A stretch of 64,000 nt of DNA, taken from contig NZ_CP072934.1 in NCBI RefSeq assembly GCF_024453815.1, positions 1,736,001 through 1,800,000 on the forward strand. Direction: 5' to 3'. A program made the position numbers and the translations under genes. The notes below the pieces were generated by a model. It saw only the letters and a program-made list of their open reading frames with translations, did not search any database and was not told the origin of the DNA. The DNA comes from Corynebacterium pseudogenitalium (GTDB taxonomy: Bacteria; Actinomycetota; Actinomycetes; Mycobacteriales; Mycobacteriaceae). Shown piece by piece: positions 8,761 to 16,803 of the stretch. Numbering within the stretch: the stretch's first letter is position 1; each line of letters starts with the position of its first letter.

Positions 8761-10206
8761 ATGCATTTCAGCACCCTGTCGCGCGGGCTGGTGGCGTCCG
8801 CGCTCGGCGCCACGCTCGGACTGAGCCTCGCTGCATGTGGTCCCGCGACGCCCAGGAAGGATGTGGTCGTCGCAACGCAAGGGCCCCCTGCGGGCCTCGA
8901 CTTCACCTCCATCGGTGGTGCCGCGGCACCACAGGCGCTGATGGGCAACATCTATGAGACGCTCGTGCGTATCGACGCCAACGGCGAACCGCAGCCGTGG
9001 CTGGCGACTGCGTGGCGAATAAGCGAGGACGGCACCGTCTACACCTTCGACCTGCGCGAAGGCGTGACCTTTTCCGACGGCTCCCCCTTCGACGCCGACG
9101 ACGCCGTCTTCTCCATCAACTATGTAAAGGACTCCTGGGTCAACGGCATCAAGGAGAACATGGACTCGGTCGCATCCGCCCGCGCGGTAGACCCGCGCAC
9201 GCTCGAGGTAACGCTGAAGGCACCGAGCGAGCAGTGGCTGTGGTCCATGGGCACGATGACGGGTGCGATGATGACGCCCGATTCCGTGGGAAGGCTCGCT
9301 CAAAACCCGTTGGGCACCGGGCCGTACACGCTGCGCTCGTTTGAGCCCGGCCACTCGATTGCCTTCGACCCGCGGCCCGATTACTGGGGCACAAAGCCGC
9401 AAAGCGGGGCCATGATCCGCTACTTCGGCGACGCCATCGCTGCGGTCAACGCGCTGCGCGTGGGCGATGTGGACGTCGTGTGGGCGATGCAGGCGCCGCA
9501 GCTACTCGACGCTTTGCCTGAAGACATCACCACCGCCGTCGGTACCACCAACGGCGAGGTGGTCTTCAGCATGAACAACAAGGCCGCACCCTTCGACGAC
9601 GTCACCGTGCGGCAGGCCGCCGCCTACGCCATCGACCGTGACGCGCTCAACGCGGTGGTCTACAACGGGCTCGCCACCGACACTGGCGGCGCGCCCGTCC
9701 CACCGACCGACCCGTGGTTTACCGGCACCAACTACTACCCCTTCGACCCGGACAAGGCACGCGAATTGCTCGCCGGACGCACCCCTGAGGTCACCATCGA
9801 GGTGCCCAGCCTGCCGTACGCGCAGACCGCCAGCGAGCTCATCTACTCCCAGCTTCGCAGCGTCGGCTTCCGCGTCACGCTGCACACCGTCGAGTTCCCG
9901 GCGGTGTGGCTGAACAAGGTGCACAAGCAGCACGACTATCAGGCGTCGATTATCTCGCACGTGGAGCCGCGCGACATGGTGCACATGTTCGGCAACCCGG
10001 ACTACTACTTCGGCTACGACTCCGCGCACGCCCGCGAGCTCATGGCGCAAGGCGACCTGCGGGCCGCGGTGGACACCATCATGGCGGATGCCGGGGCGCT
10101 CACCCTGGTCAACGCGCCGAACATCGTGCTCTACGCGCCGGGCGTGCACGGGCTTGACCCGAACGTGGTCACCGATTCCCTGCCACTGAACGAGGTGCGC
10201 CGATGA
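8761..10206 (+). CDS. ABC transporter substrate-binding lipoprotein (peptide/nickel family)
   Basis: 481 residues. The signal peptide ends in lipobox LAAC with Cys26. The body matches solute-binding family 5 (OppA/DppA): PWLATAWRISEDGTVYTFDLREGVTFSDGSPF-type segment near residues 79-110, NPLGTGPYTL near 181 and the late RQAAAYAIDRDAL near 285. It captures an oligopeptide-like ligand outside the membrane and hands it to the two permeases encoded next. The gene overlaps the first permease by four bases. TAGACT (8747-8752), built on the previous gene's stop codon, lies eight bases before ATG 8761, so the operon may start with a leaderless mRNA. Confidence 0.9.
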   Translation: MHFSTLSRGLVASALGATLGLSLAACGPATPRKDVVVATQGPPAGLDFTSIGGAAAPQALMGNIYETLVRIDANGEPQPWLATAWRISEDGTVYTFDLREGVTFSDGSPFDADDAVFSINYVKDSWVNGIKENMDSVASARAVDPRTLEVTLKAPSEQWLWSMGTMTGAMMTPDSVGRLAQNPLGTGPYTLRSFEPGHSIAFDPRPDYWGTKPQSGAMIRYFGDAIAAVNALRVGDVDVVWAMQAPQLLDALPEDITTAVGTTNGEVVFSMNNKAAPFDDVTVRQAAAYAIDRDALNAVVYNGLATDTGGAPVPPTDPWFTGTNYYPFDPDKARELLAGRTPEVTIEVPSLPYAQTASELIYSQLRSVGFRVTLHTVEFPAVWLNKVHKQHDYQASIISHVEPRDMVHMFGNPDYYFGYDSAHARELMAQGDLRAAVDTIMADAGALTLVNAPNIVLYAPGVHGLDPNVVTDSLPLNEVRR

Positions 10207-11111
10207 AACGCATTGCGTCAACACTGCTGCGGCTGCTCGCGCTGCTCGCCGCGGCCAGCGTGGTGATCTTCCTGCTGCTGCGGGCCATCCCGGGCGACCC
10301 GGCGCGCATCGCGCTTGGGCTCAACGCCTCGGATGAAGCGGTGGCGGAGCTGTCGCACACGTTGGGGACGGACCGCCCGCTGGTGGCCCAGTACGTGGGC
10401 TGGATCGCGGCGATGCTGCGCGGTGACTTCGGGGTGTCGCTGGCCAGCGGCGCGGACCTGGGTCCGGTGATCTGGCAGCGCGCGGGGGTCTCGCTGGTGT
10501 TGGCGGTGGCTGCGATGGTGTTGTCGCTGGCCATCGCGCTTCCTGTCGGGATCTGGCTGGCGCGGCGAAACAGTGCGGTGCTGTCCGGGCTGACGCAGCT
10601 GGGCATGGCGGTGCCGAGCTTCGTTGTCGGCATTGTGGCCGTGGCGGTGTTCTCGGTGCGTTTGGGCTGGTTGCCTGCCAACGGGTGGGGCACGGCTGCG
10701 CACGCGGTGTTGCCGGTGCTGTCGCTGACCGCCGTGCAGACGGCGATCCTGGCGAGGTATATCCGCACCGCGGTTTCCGAGGAGCTCGAGCGCGACTACG
10801 TGCGCACCGCGCGCTCTACCGGTGCGAGCATGACGCAGGTGGTGCGCGAGCACGTGCTTCGCAACGCCGCGCTGCCGGTGCTCACGGTGGTGGGGATCCA
10901 GCTGTCCGCGCTGGTGGTCAGCGCCGTGGTTGTGGAGCAAGTCTTCGCCATCCCCGGCCTTGGCTCTTTCCTGCTGGACTCGGTGCGCAACCGCGATATC
11001 ACAGCGGTGCAGTCCACGATGATGCTGCTGGTGGCGTTTACGCTACTGGTCAACGCGCTCGTGGACATCGCCTACGGGGTCGTTGACCCGCGTGTCAGGA
11101 GGGCGAAGTGA
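10203..11111 (+). CDS. ABC transporter permease, DppB/OppB type
   Basis: 302 residues with six hydrophobic segments. The N-terminal segment SVVIFLLLRAIPGDPAR is the family hallmark, and the EAA-loop EELERDYVRTARSTGASMTQVVREH (around 196-220) is the ATPase contact site. The start ATG overlaps the binding-protein stop (ATGA, 10203-10206) and the end overlaps the next permease by four bases, so translation is coupled along the operon. It forms one half of the transmembrane channel of a peptide-type importer. Confidence 0.93.
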   Translation: MKRIASTLLRLLALLAAASVVIFLLLRAIPGDPARIALGLNASDEAVAELSHTLGTDRPLVAQYVGWIAAMLRGDFGVSLASGADLGPVIWQRAGVSLVLAVAAMVLSLAIALPVGIWLARRNSAVLSGLTQLGMAVPSFVVGIVAVAVFSVRLGWLPANGWGTAAHAVLPVLSLTAVQTAILARYIRTAVSEELERDYVRTARSTGASMTQVVREHVLRNAALPVLTVVGIQLSALVVSAVVVEQVFAIPGLGSFLLDSVRNRDITAVQSTMMLLVAFTLLVNALVDIAYGVVDPRVRRAK

Positions 11112-11893
11112 ACCCGAAACGAATAGCTGGGTGGATAACGCTGGGGGCCATCGTGTTCGTGGCGGTGCTCTCCCTAGTGTGGACGCCCTACGACCCGCTG
11201 CAGGCCATGCCGGCGCAGCGCCTCGCCGCACCAAGCGCTACGCACTTGCTCGGCACCGACGAGCTGGGCCGCGATCTACTCTCGCGCATCATGATGGGCG
11301 CGCGCTACACCGTTGCTGCGAGCGCAGGTGCCGCCGCGCTCTCCCTGCTCGTGGGCGTGCCACTCGGGGTGCTCGCGGGCATGCGACGCTCCTGGACGGA
11401 GCGCGCCGTCATGGGCGGCAGCGACGTGCTCATGGCGTTTCCGGCGCTGCTGCTGGCCATCGCGTTGACCGCTGCATTCGGCGCCAGCATGTGGATCGTG
11501 GTGCTCGCCCTTGGCATCGCGGGTATCCCCGGGTTCGTTCGGGTCTCGCGGGTAGCCACGCTTCGCGTGATGTCCCAGGACTACATCCTGGCCGCGCGCC
11601 TGAACAAGGTGCCTGGGATTATGGTGGCGTGGCGCCACGTGCTGCCGAACATCCTGCCGGTGGTCATCACCCAGATCGCGGTGGCGTTTTCCATGGCGGT
11701 GCTGGCCGAGTCGGGCCTGTCCTTCCTCGGTTTCGGTGTGCAGGCGCCCTTTGCGTCCTGGGGCCGGATGCTGCAGGCCAGCCAGCCTTACCTGGCCACA
11801 GCCCCGCACCTTGCGCTGTGGCCGGCGCTGGCCATCGCGCTGACGATTCTCGCGTGCAACGTAGCAGGAGGCCACCGTGATCAACGTTTCTAA
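11108..11893 (+). CDS. ABC transporter permease, DppC/OppC type
   Basis: 261 residues. Family features are TPYDPLQAMPAQRLAAPS and HLLGTDELGRDLLSRIMMGARYT near the N-terminus and an EAA-loop around ILAARLNKVPGIMVAWRHVLPN (residues ~160-180). GTG 11108 overlaps the preceding stop by four bases (GTGA). The 3' end overlaps the ATPase gene by 17 bases. The C-terminus is slightly short: the usual final motif GD.LRD.LDPR is replaced by VAGGHRDQRF, so the tail may have been trimmed by the overlap. Confidence 0.92.
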   Translation: MNPKRIAGWITLGAIVFVAVLSLVWTPYDPLQAMPAQRLAAPSATHLLGTDELGRDLLSRIMMGARYTVAASAGAAALSLLVGVPLGVLAGMRRSWTERAVMGGSDVLMAFPALLLAIALTAAFGASMWIVVLALGIAGIPGFVRVSRVATLRVMSQDYILAARLNKVPGIMVAWRHVLPNILPVVITQIAVAFSMAVLAESGLSFLGFGVQAPFASWGRMLQASQPYLATAPHLALWPALAIALTILACNVAGGHRDQRF

Positions 11894-13202
11894 CCTCCGC
11901 ATCGAGGGCCTGCTGCACGGCATCAGTTTCACGCTCGAGCGCGGCCAGCGCCTCGGCATCATCGGCGAGTCCGGGTCCGGCAAGTCACTCACGGCGCTGT
12001 CCATCATGGGGCTCACGGACCTCCCCGCGGAAGGCTCCATCACCGTCGACGGCGTCGAAATGATCGGCACCTCCGAGCGGACCCGCCGCCGCGTGCGCGG
12101 CTCTCGCGTCGCAATGGTCTTCCAAGAACCCATGACGGCACTCGACCCGCTCAAGAAGATCGGCAAGGTCGTGCCGCGGCACCTGCTGCAGGAAGTCGGC
12201 GTCGACCGCCCCGAGGCTTACCCGCACGAGCTCTCCGGCGGGCAGCGCCAGCGCGTGCTCATCGCGCTTGCCCTCGCCGGCGACCCCGATTTCTTGCTTT
12301 GCGACGAGCCCACCACCGCCCTTGACGTCACCGTCCAACGCCAGATCCTGGACCTCATCGACGCCGTGGTCCGCCGCCGCGGCATGGGGCTGCTGTTCAT
12401 CTCCCACGACATGCCGGTGGTCAGGCACATGACGCAGGAAGTTCTGGTGTTTCGCGCTGGGTCGATCGAGCCGACGGACAGCGCCTACTCGCGCAAACTG
12501 CTCAACCCGACGCTGCCCACGCTCGCGACTGCGCCACGCGAGGTAGGCGCGCCCGTGGTCACGCTTCGCGACGTCTCCGTCACCCGCGGCACCACCAAAG
12601 CACTACGCAACGTGAACCTGGAGGTCCGCCGGGGCGAGCGCATCGGCATCGTGGGCGGTTCTGGCTCCGGCAAGACCACCCTCCTGCACGTCATCGCGGG
12701 CTTGCGCGGCGTCGACTCCGGGGAGGTCCGCATCAACGGCGGCTGCCAGATGGTGTTCCAGGACCCCTACTCTTCCCTGGACCCGCGGATGCGGGTCGGG
12801 GCGTCGGTGGAGGAGGCGGGCGTCGATACGCGGCGGGCCCGCGAGGTGCTTGCCGCGGTGGGCCTCGAGGGCACCGAGCGACGCTTGCCCCGCGAGTTCT
12901 CCGGCGGGCAGCGCCAGCGCATCTCTATCGCGCGCGCGACCGCCGCCACCCCCGATATCCTGCTTGCGGACGAGCCCGTCTCCGCCCTCGACGCCACCCT
13001 GCGTAACCAGGTGCTCACCCTGCTCGACGAGCTCGCCTCCACCCTCGTGTTCGTCTCCCACGACCTCGGCGTGGTGCGCGCGCTGTGCCCTCGCACGATC
13101 GTGATGCACGAGGGCGAAATCGTGGAGGAGGGCCGCACGCAGGACGTCCTGCGTAATCCGCAGCACGAATACACGCGGCGCCTCATCGACAGCATGTTTT
13201 AG
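11877..13202 (+). CDS. Fused double ABC ATPase (DppD-DppF) of the peptide-type importer
   Basis: 441 residues containing two complete nucleotide-binding domains, so a single polypeptide replaces the usual two ATPase subunits. Domain 1: Walker A GESGSGKS (~32-39), signature LSGGQRQRV (~120), Walker B FLLCDEPTTALD (~140). Domain 2: Walker A GGSGSGKTT (~259), signature FSGGQRQRI (~341), Walker B ILLADEPVSALD (~361). The first domain is shortened (no long C-terminal oligopeptide-transporter tail). GTG 11877 follows AGGAGG at 11865-11870 and overlaps the permease. This completes a binding protein, two permeases and ATPase importer in one operon. Confidence 0.92.
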   Translation: MINVSNLRIEGLLHGISFTLERGQRLGIIGESGSGKSLTALSIMGLTDLPAEGSITVDGVEMIGTSERTRRRVRGSRVAMVFQEPMTALDPLKKIGKVVPRHLLQEVGVDRPEAYPHELSGGQRQRVLIALALAGDPDFLLCDEPTTALDVTVQRQILDLIDAVVRRRGMGLLFISHDMPVVRHMTQEVLVFRAGSIEPTDSAYSRKLLNPTLPTLATAPREVGAPVVTLRDVSVTRGTTKALRNVNLEVRRGERIGIVGGSGSGKTTLLHVIAGLRGVDSGEVRINGGCQMVFQDPYSSLDPRMRVGASVEEAGVDTRRAREVLAAVGLEGTERRLPREFSGGQRQRISIARATAATPDILLADEPVSALDATLRNQVLTLLDELASTLVFVSHDLGVVRALCPRTIVMHEGEIVEEGRTQDVLRNPQHEYTRRLIDSMF

Positions 13203-13220
13203 GCGCTACTGTGGGTGGGT

Positions 13221-14129
13221 ATGAAGATCGTAGTAGTTGGTTCCATTAACGCAGACCTCACCGTCAACGTTGCCCGCCACCCTAACCCGGGCGAAACCCT
13301 ACTGGGCGAAGGCGGCGGGCTCACCGCCGGAGGCAAGGGCGCCAACCAGGCGTGCGCAGCCGCGAAGCTGGGCGCGCATGTGGCGCTAGTCGGCGCGGTT
13401 GGTAAGGACTCGAACGCGGCACCGGCGCTCGCGCTCCTGGAGGTCGCGGGTGTGGACCTCACCCACGTCGAGCAGAAAGAGGAGGTCACCGGCCTTGCTG
13501 TGATCACCGTGGCCGCCGATGGCGAGAACACCGTCCTGGTCGTGCCCGGCGCGAACGCCGAGGTGGACGCGAACCACGTTGAGCGCCACGTCGCCGCCAT
13601 CGAGGACGCCTCACTCGTGTTGCTGCAGGGCGAGATCCCCGCGGACGGCTTCGCCAAGGCGGTCGAGCTGGCGCAGGCCCACGGTGCGCGCGTCGTGGTC
13701 AACCTTGCCCCCGTCGTGGAGGTGGACCGCGCAGCACTGCTCGCCGCCGACCCGCTGCTCGCCAACGAGCACGAGGCCGGCCTCATCCTCGAGCAGCTCG
13801 GCGTCTCCCCGCAGGAGCCCCCGGAGCAGCTGGCCCAGCAGCTTCTCGACGCCGGCTTCGCCTCCGTCGTGCTCACCCTCGGTGCGGCCGGGGCGCTCAT
13901 CGCCGACGCGGATGGGTTGCGCCCGGTGGCCACGCCTCGGGTGGAGGCCGTCGACACGGTTGGCGCTGGTGACGCGTTCGCGGGCGCGCTGTGCCACCGC
14001 CTGGTTGAGGGCGACACCCTGGACGAGGCCGCGAAGGTCGCGGCGAAGGTCGGCGCGATCGCTGTAACGAAGCCCGGCGCGCAGCCCTCCTACCCGAGCG
14101 CCGTCGAGCTAGACGCCTACGATTTCTAA
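13221..14129 (+). CDS. rbsK: Ribokinase (PfkB family sugar kinase)
   Basis: 302 residues. PfkB signatures are both present: GGGLTAGGKGANQACAAAKLG near residue 34 and the catalytic DTVGAGDAFAGAL near 247 (Asp in GAGD as base). It phosphorylates ribose to ribose-5-phosphate in the cytoplasm; related kinases act on other sugars or nucleosides, so substrate is inferred. ATG 13221 has TACTGT (13207-13212) eight bases upstream and no clear Shine-Dalgarno, so it may be transcribed separately from the ABC operon. Its last 21 bases overlap the convergent hydrolase gene. Confidence 0.88.
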   Translation: MKIVVVGSINADLTVNVARHPNPGETLLGEGGGLTAGGKGANQACAAAKLGAHVALVGAVGKDSNAAPALALLEVAGVDLTHVEQKEEVTGLAVITVAADGENTVLVVPGANAEVDANHVERHVAAIEDASLVLLQGEIPADGFAKAVELAQAHGARVVVNLAPVVEVDRAALLAADPLLANEHEAGLILEQLGVSPQEPPEQLAQQLLDAGFASVVLTLGAAGALIADADGLRPVATPRVEAVDTVGAGDAFAGALCHRLVEGDTLDEAAKVAAKVGAIAVTKPGAQPSYPSAVELDAYDF

Positions 14130-15323
14130 CAGCGCACCCAGCACGGTCTCGCCGTGTCTGCGCAACCCGTCGTGCTGCATCTGGTCGTTTTCCCACACGT
14201 TGATGCCGAGTGCCTCGGCGGTCTCGAGGGAGAACTGGCGCGGCACGTACATATCCTGCGTATAGACGGCCGCCGCGGTCCGAATCCCGTGGTCGGCTGC
14301 GTTGAACCCTGCAGCCCCGGCGTAAAGGTTGGGCCAATCGTCCTTGGCCGCCAGCTCGTGCGCTGCCTGTTTGAAGGGGCGCAGCGCCGGGTCCTCGTCG
14401 AATTGGAACGGGAAGACGTGCTCGCCGGTGAGCAACCCTTCGCCGGCGCCGAAGCCGGGAGTGCGCTCGGCGACGCGCTGCGCCGACCACGCGGTCGCAC
14501 CCGGTACGGTACCGCCGTAGATGGATTCGTGGATCACCCCGTAGAGCGGGCCAGACTCGTAGCTGACCAGCGCGCCGATCTGCGCAAGCACGTCCGTGCG
14601 CATCGCACCATTCGGGTGGAAGGGGGCCTCGAGCAGCGCCGCGATCGTGCCTGCGCCGCCCTCCTGCCCCAACAGCGTGCCGATGGTCCGGAAACGCCGC
14701 GCGCTCAGCCGCTCCCCGGTTGGCAGGAACTCCTCGCGCTGCTCGAGGTGCTCGCACACCTCCGCGATGCGCTCCTGCGCCCACGGCACTGCCTCGAAGA
14801 GCTCCTCGTGGCGGGCCCGCACGGTGGCGAACGTCGCCTCGTACACCTCGTCCACGCCCCTGCTGATCGAGGGCAACCCACCCGTAAACAGCGCCGCACG
14901 CAGCGAGTCCGGGTAGCGCAGCATGTAGTGCACCAGGCAGAACCCGCCGAAGGACTGGCCCAGCACGTCCCACTGCGCCAGCCCCAGCGTGCGGCGCAGC
15001 GCTTCCGCGTCGTCCACGATGACGTCGGCGCGAAGACGGGTGAAGTCGATGGTGGCGTCGCCAAGCATGGCGCGATCGATGCGGGAGGAGCGGCCCGTGC
15101 CGCGCTGATCCAGCAGCACCACCTGGTAGCCGCGCTTGGTGGCGTACTCGATCCACTCGAAGCGCTCGCGTGGGCTCGGGAAACCTGGGCCGCCCTGGAG
15201 GAAGAGCAGCGCCGGCGCGTCCTTCGCGGTCGTGGCGCTGCGCACGATGCGCGCGAACAGCTGCACCCCCTCGCGCTCGAAGGGGACATCAACGCAGTGG
15301 AGAGAGGAAGCAAACAGAGACAT
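14109..15323 (-). CDS. Alpha/beta hydrolase, proline iminopeptidase-like (S33 family)
   Basis: 404 residues. The oxyanion segment LFLQGGPGFPSPR, the strand VVLLDQRGTGRSS and the nucleophile elbow LGQSFGGFC match proline iminopeptidases; the catalytic His should lie near the C-terminus. These enzymes remove N-terminal proline or other residues from peptides in the cytoplasm, which fits the nearby peptide-type importer but does not prove a link. ATG 15323 is chosen because GAGGG lies just upstream; ATG 15332 is possible. The promoter overlaps that of the divergent mutarotase: TATAGC on the minus strand at 15339-15334. Confidence 0.85.
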   Translation of the reverse strand: MSLFASSLHCVDVPFEREGVQLFARIVRSATTAKDAPALLFLQGGPGFPSPRERFEWIEYATKRGYQVVLLDQRGTGRSSRIDRAMLGDATIDFTRLRADVIVDDAEALRRTLGLAQWDVLGQSFGGFCLVHYMLRYPDSLRAALFTGGLPSISRGVDEVYEATFATVRARHEELFEAVPWAQERIAEVCEHLEQREEFLPTGERLSARRFRTIGTLLGQEGGAGTIAALLEAPFHPNGAMRTDVLAQIGALVSYESGPLYGVIHESIYGGTVPGATAWSAQRVAERTPGFGAGEGLLTGEHVFPFQFDEDPALRPFKQAAHELAAKDDWPNLYAGAAGFNAADHGIRTAAAVYTQDMYVPRQFSLETAEALGINVWENDQMQHDGLRRHGETVLGALLEIVGV

Positions 15324-15359
15324 GGCCCTCATGCTATACCCCCACTAGCATTGGGAGCC

Positions 15360-16019
15360 GTGACGCAACCACTGTTTTTTCATTCCCAGCACAATCCGGC
15401 CCACGGAGGCATCCCAGTTGTTGCCCCGTGGTTCGCACAGACCCTCGGCGAGCAGATGCACGGCTGGGCAACCAGCCTCGAGTGGCAACACGACGGCGAC
15501 ACGATGCGCGTGAGCCACGACAACTTCCACCTCGTCTTCCGCAGCCAGCTTGACGACGCCCGCTCGCGCTTCGAACTGACCATCACCAACGGGGCGACCA
15601 CCCCGCGGCCCGTCCAGATCGCGCTGCACCCCTACTGGGCCTGCGACGCGGCAACCGCGGAGCTCTCGGGTGTCCAAGGCTCCCGCTTCCTCGACAAAAC
15701 CGACGGCGAGTTGAAGACGGTGGAGGGCCCGCTGCGCTTCGGCAACGAAACCGACGCCGTGATTGCCGGAGCGACCAGCGCCGTCCTCCGCGACGCCACG
15801 CGCGAGCTCACGTTTACCTGCACCGGCACCGACCACCTCGTGGTGTGGAACCCCGGCCCCGACGTCTGCCGCGACGCCGAGGACCTCGGCGACGACGACT
15901 GGGCGCACTTCGTGTGCGTGGAGCCAGCGCTGCTCGGCGAAGACCGCCGCGGCGTGACCCTGATCCCGGGTGCTTCCGCGAGCATCGCGCTGGAGGTCGC
16001 CGTTGCAGCCCTACCCTGA
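15360..16019 (+). CDS. Aldose-1-epimerase / D-hexose-6-phosphate mutarotase-like protein, short form
   Basis: 219 residues from GTG 15360 (GGGAG at 15353-15357, TAGCAT at 15346-15351). The segment HGGIPVVAPWFAQ...HGWATSLEWQ matches the GGIPVCFPWFG...HGFARTSPW hallmark of YeaD-type mutarotases, and LHPYWACDAATAELSGVQGSRF matches their central His-containing motif. The family usually has about 60 more residues before the GG-I-P motif; here the protein starts only a dozen residues before it. It may be a shortened but functional beta-sandwich. The 3' end overlaps the next gene, so the two are translated together. Confidence 0.78.
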   Translation: MTQPLFFHSQHNPAHGGIPVVAPWFAQTLGEQMHGWATSLEWQHDGDTMRVSHDNFHLVFRSQLDDARSRFELTITNGATTPRPVQIALHPYWACDAATAELSGVQGSRFLDKTDGELKTVEGPLRFGNETDAVIAGATSAVLRDATRELTFTCTGTDHLVVWNPGPDVCRDAEDLGDDDWAHFVCVEPALLGEDRRGVTLIPGASASIALEVAVAALP

Positions 16020-16776
16020 GTACCACCTCCTCGCCGCTGAACGGCCGTGGTGGCGCGCGCTCATAGAGGCGCTGCTGCTCGTAGCGTTCTTCCTCACGCT
16101 GACGCTGGCTGCCTTCTTCTTCCTGGACGCCACCGGCGACATGGAATCTCAGCTGGCCATCGTGCTCAGCCTTGCGCTGACGCTGCCGGCGGCGTTCCTC
16201 GCAGCACGGGTGGCCGGACGCGATCCGGCGCTGCTCGTCAGCGTGGCGGGCCGCGTGCGCTGGCCAATCGTGCTTCGCAGCAGCCTGGTCATGCTGGTAC
16301 TGTTCGGCCTGACCACGCCGTGGGAAGACATCGACCTCACGCCAATCCTGCTGATGTACGTGCTCATCACGCCGTTTCAGGCGGCGTCGGAAGAGTTCAT
16401 GTTCCGCGGCGCTATCCCCCAGATCGTCGGCACGTGGGTGCGCTCGCCGTGGGTGGCGTACGCGGTACCGGTCATCCCCTTCGTGGCGTTGCACGAGTAC
16501 AACTGGATCGGACTTACCGACATCCTCGTGTTCACCATCTGCGTCTCCGCCCTTGTCTGGTACACCGGCGGACTCGAGGCCGCAGTGGTGATGCACGCGT
16601 TTAATAATATCTCTGTTTTCTTCATCGAACCCGACGCCAGCCCCACCGAGCTTGGGTGGGTTGACCTGGCGTTTTCTTCCGCATTCACCATCGGTACAAC
16701 GCTGCTCCTCCTGGCTATCAACCGCCGAAAACGTCCGGACCCAACTAGCCATATCGTCCCGGATGCGGTTAACTAA
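16003..16776 (+). CDS. CPBP family intramembrane glutamic endopeptidase (CAAX-protease-like)
   Basis: 257 residues. The conserved family motifs are seen in order within hydrophobic segments: EEFMFRGAIPQ (EExxxR), FVALHEYNW (FxxxH) and MHAFNNIS (HxxxN). Such membrane proteases process prenylated or other peptides; the substrate is unknown. The start is proposed at TTG 16003 because GGAGGT sits at 15992-15997 with ideal spacing, and because the protein then begins LQPYPEYHLLAAERPWW. GTG 15970 is an alternative. Either way it overlaps the mutarotase reading frame. Confidence 0.85.
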   Translation: MQPYPEYHLLAAERPWWRALIEALLLVAFFLTLTLAAFFFLDATGDMESQLAIVLSLALTLPAAFLAARVAGRDPALLVSVAGRVRWPIVLRSSLVMLVLFGLTTPWEDIDLTPILLMYVLITPFQAASEEFMFRGAIPQIVGTWVRSPWVAYAVPVIPFVALHEYNWIGLTDILVFTICVSALVWYTGGLEAAVVMHAFNNISVFFIEPDASPTELGWVDLAFSSAFTIGTTLLLLAINRRKRPDPTSHIVPDAVN

Positions 16777-16803
16777 GAGACTCACAATCTCAAGGAGCAC
16801 CTC

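Noticed and set aside
14154..15359. Long upstream extension of the mutarotase frame
   Set aside because: This part is antisense to the well-supported aminopeptidase-like hydrolase; the mutarotase motifs begin only after GTG 15360, which has its own GGGAG.
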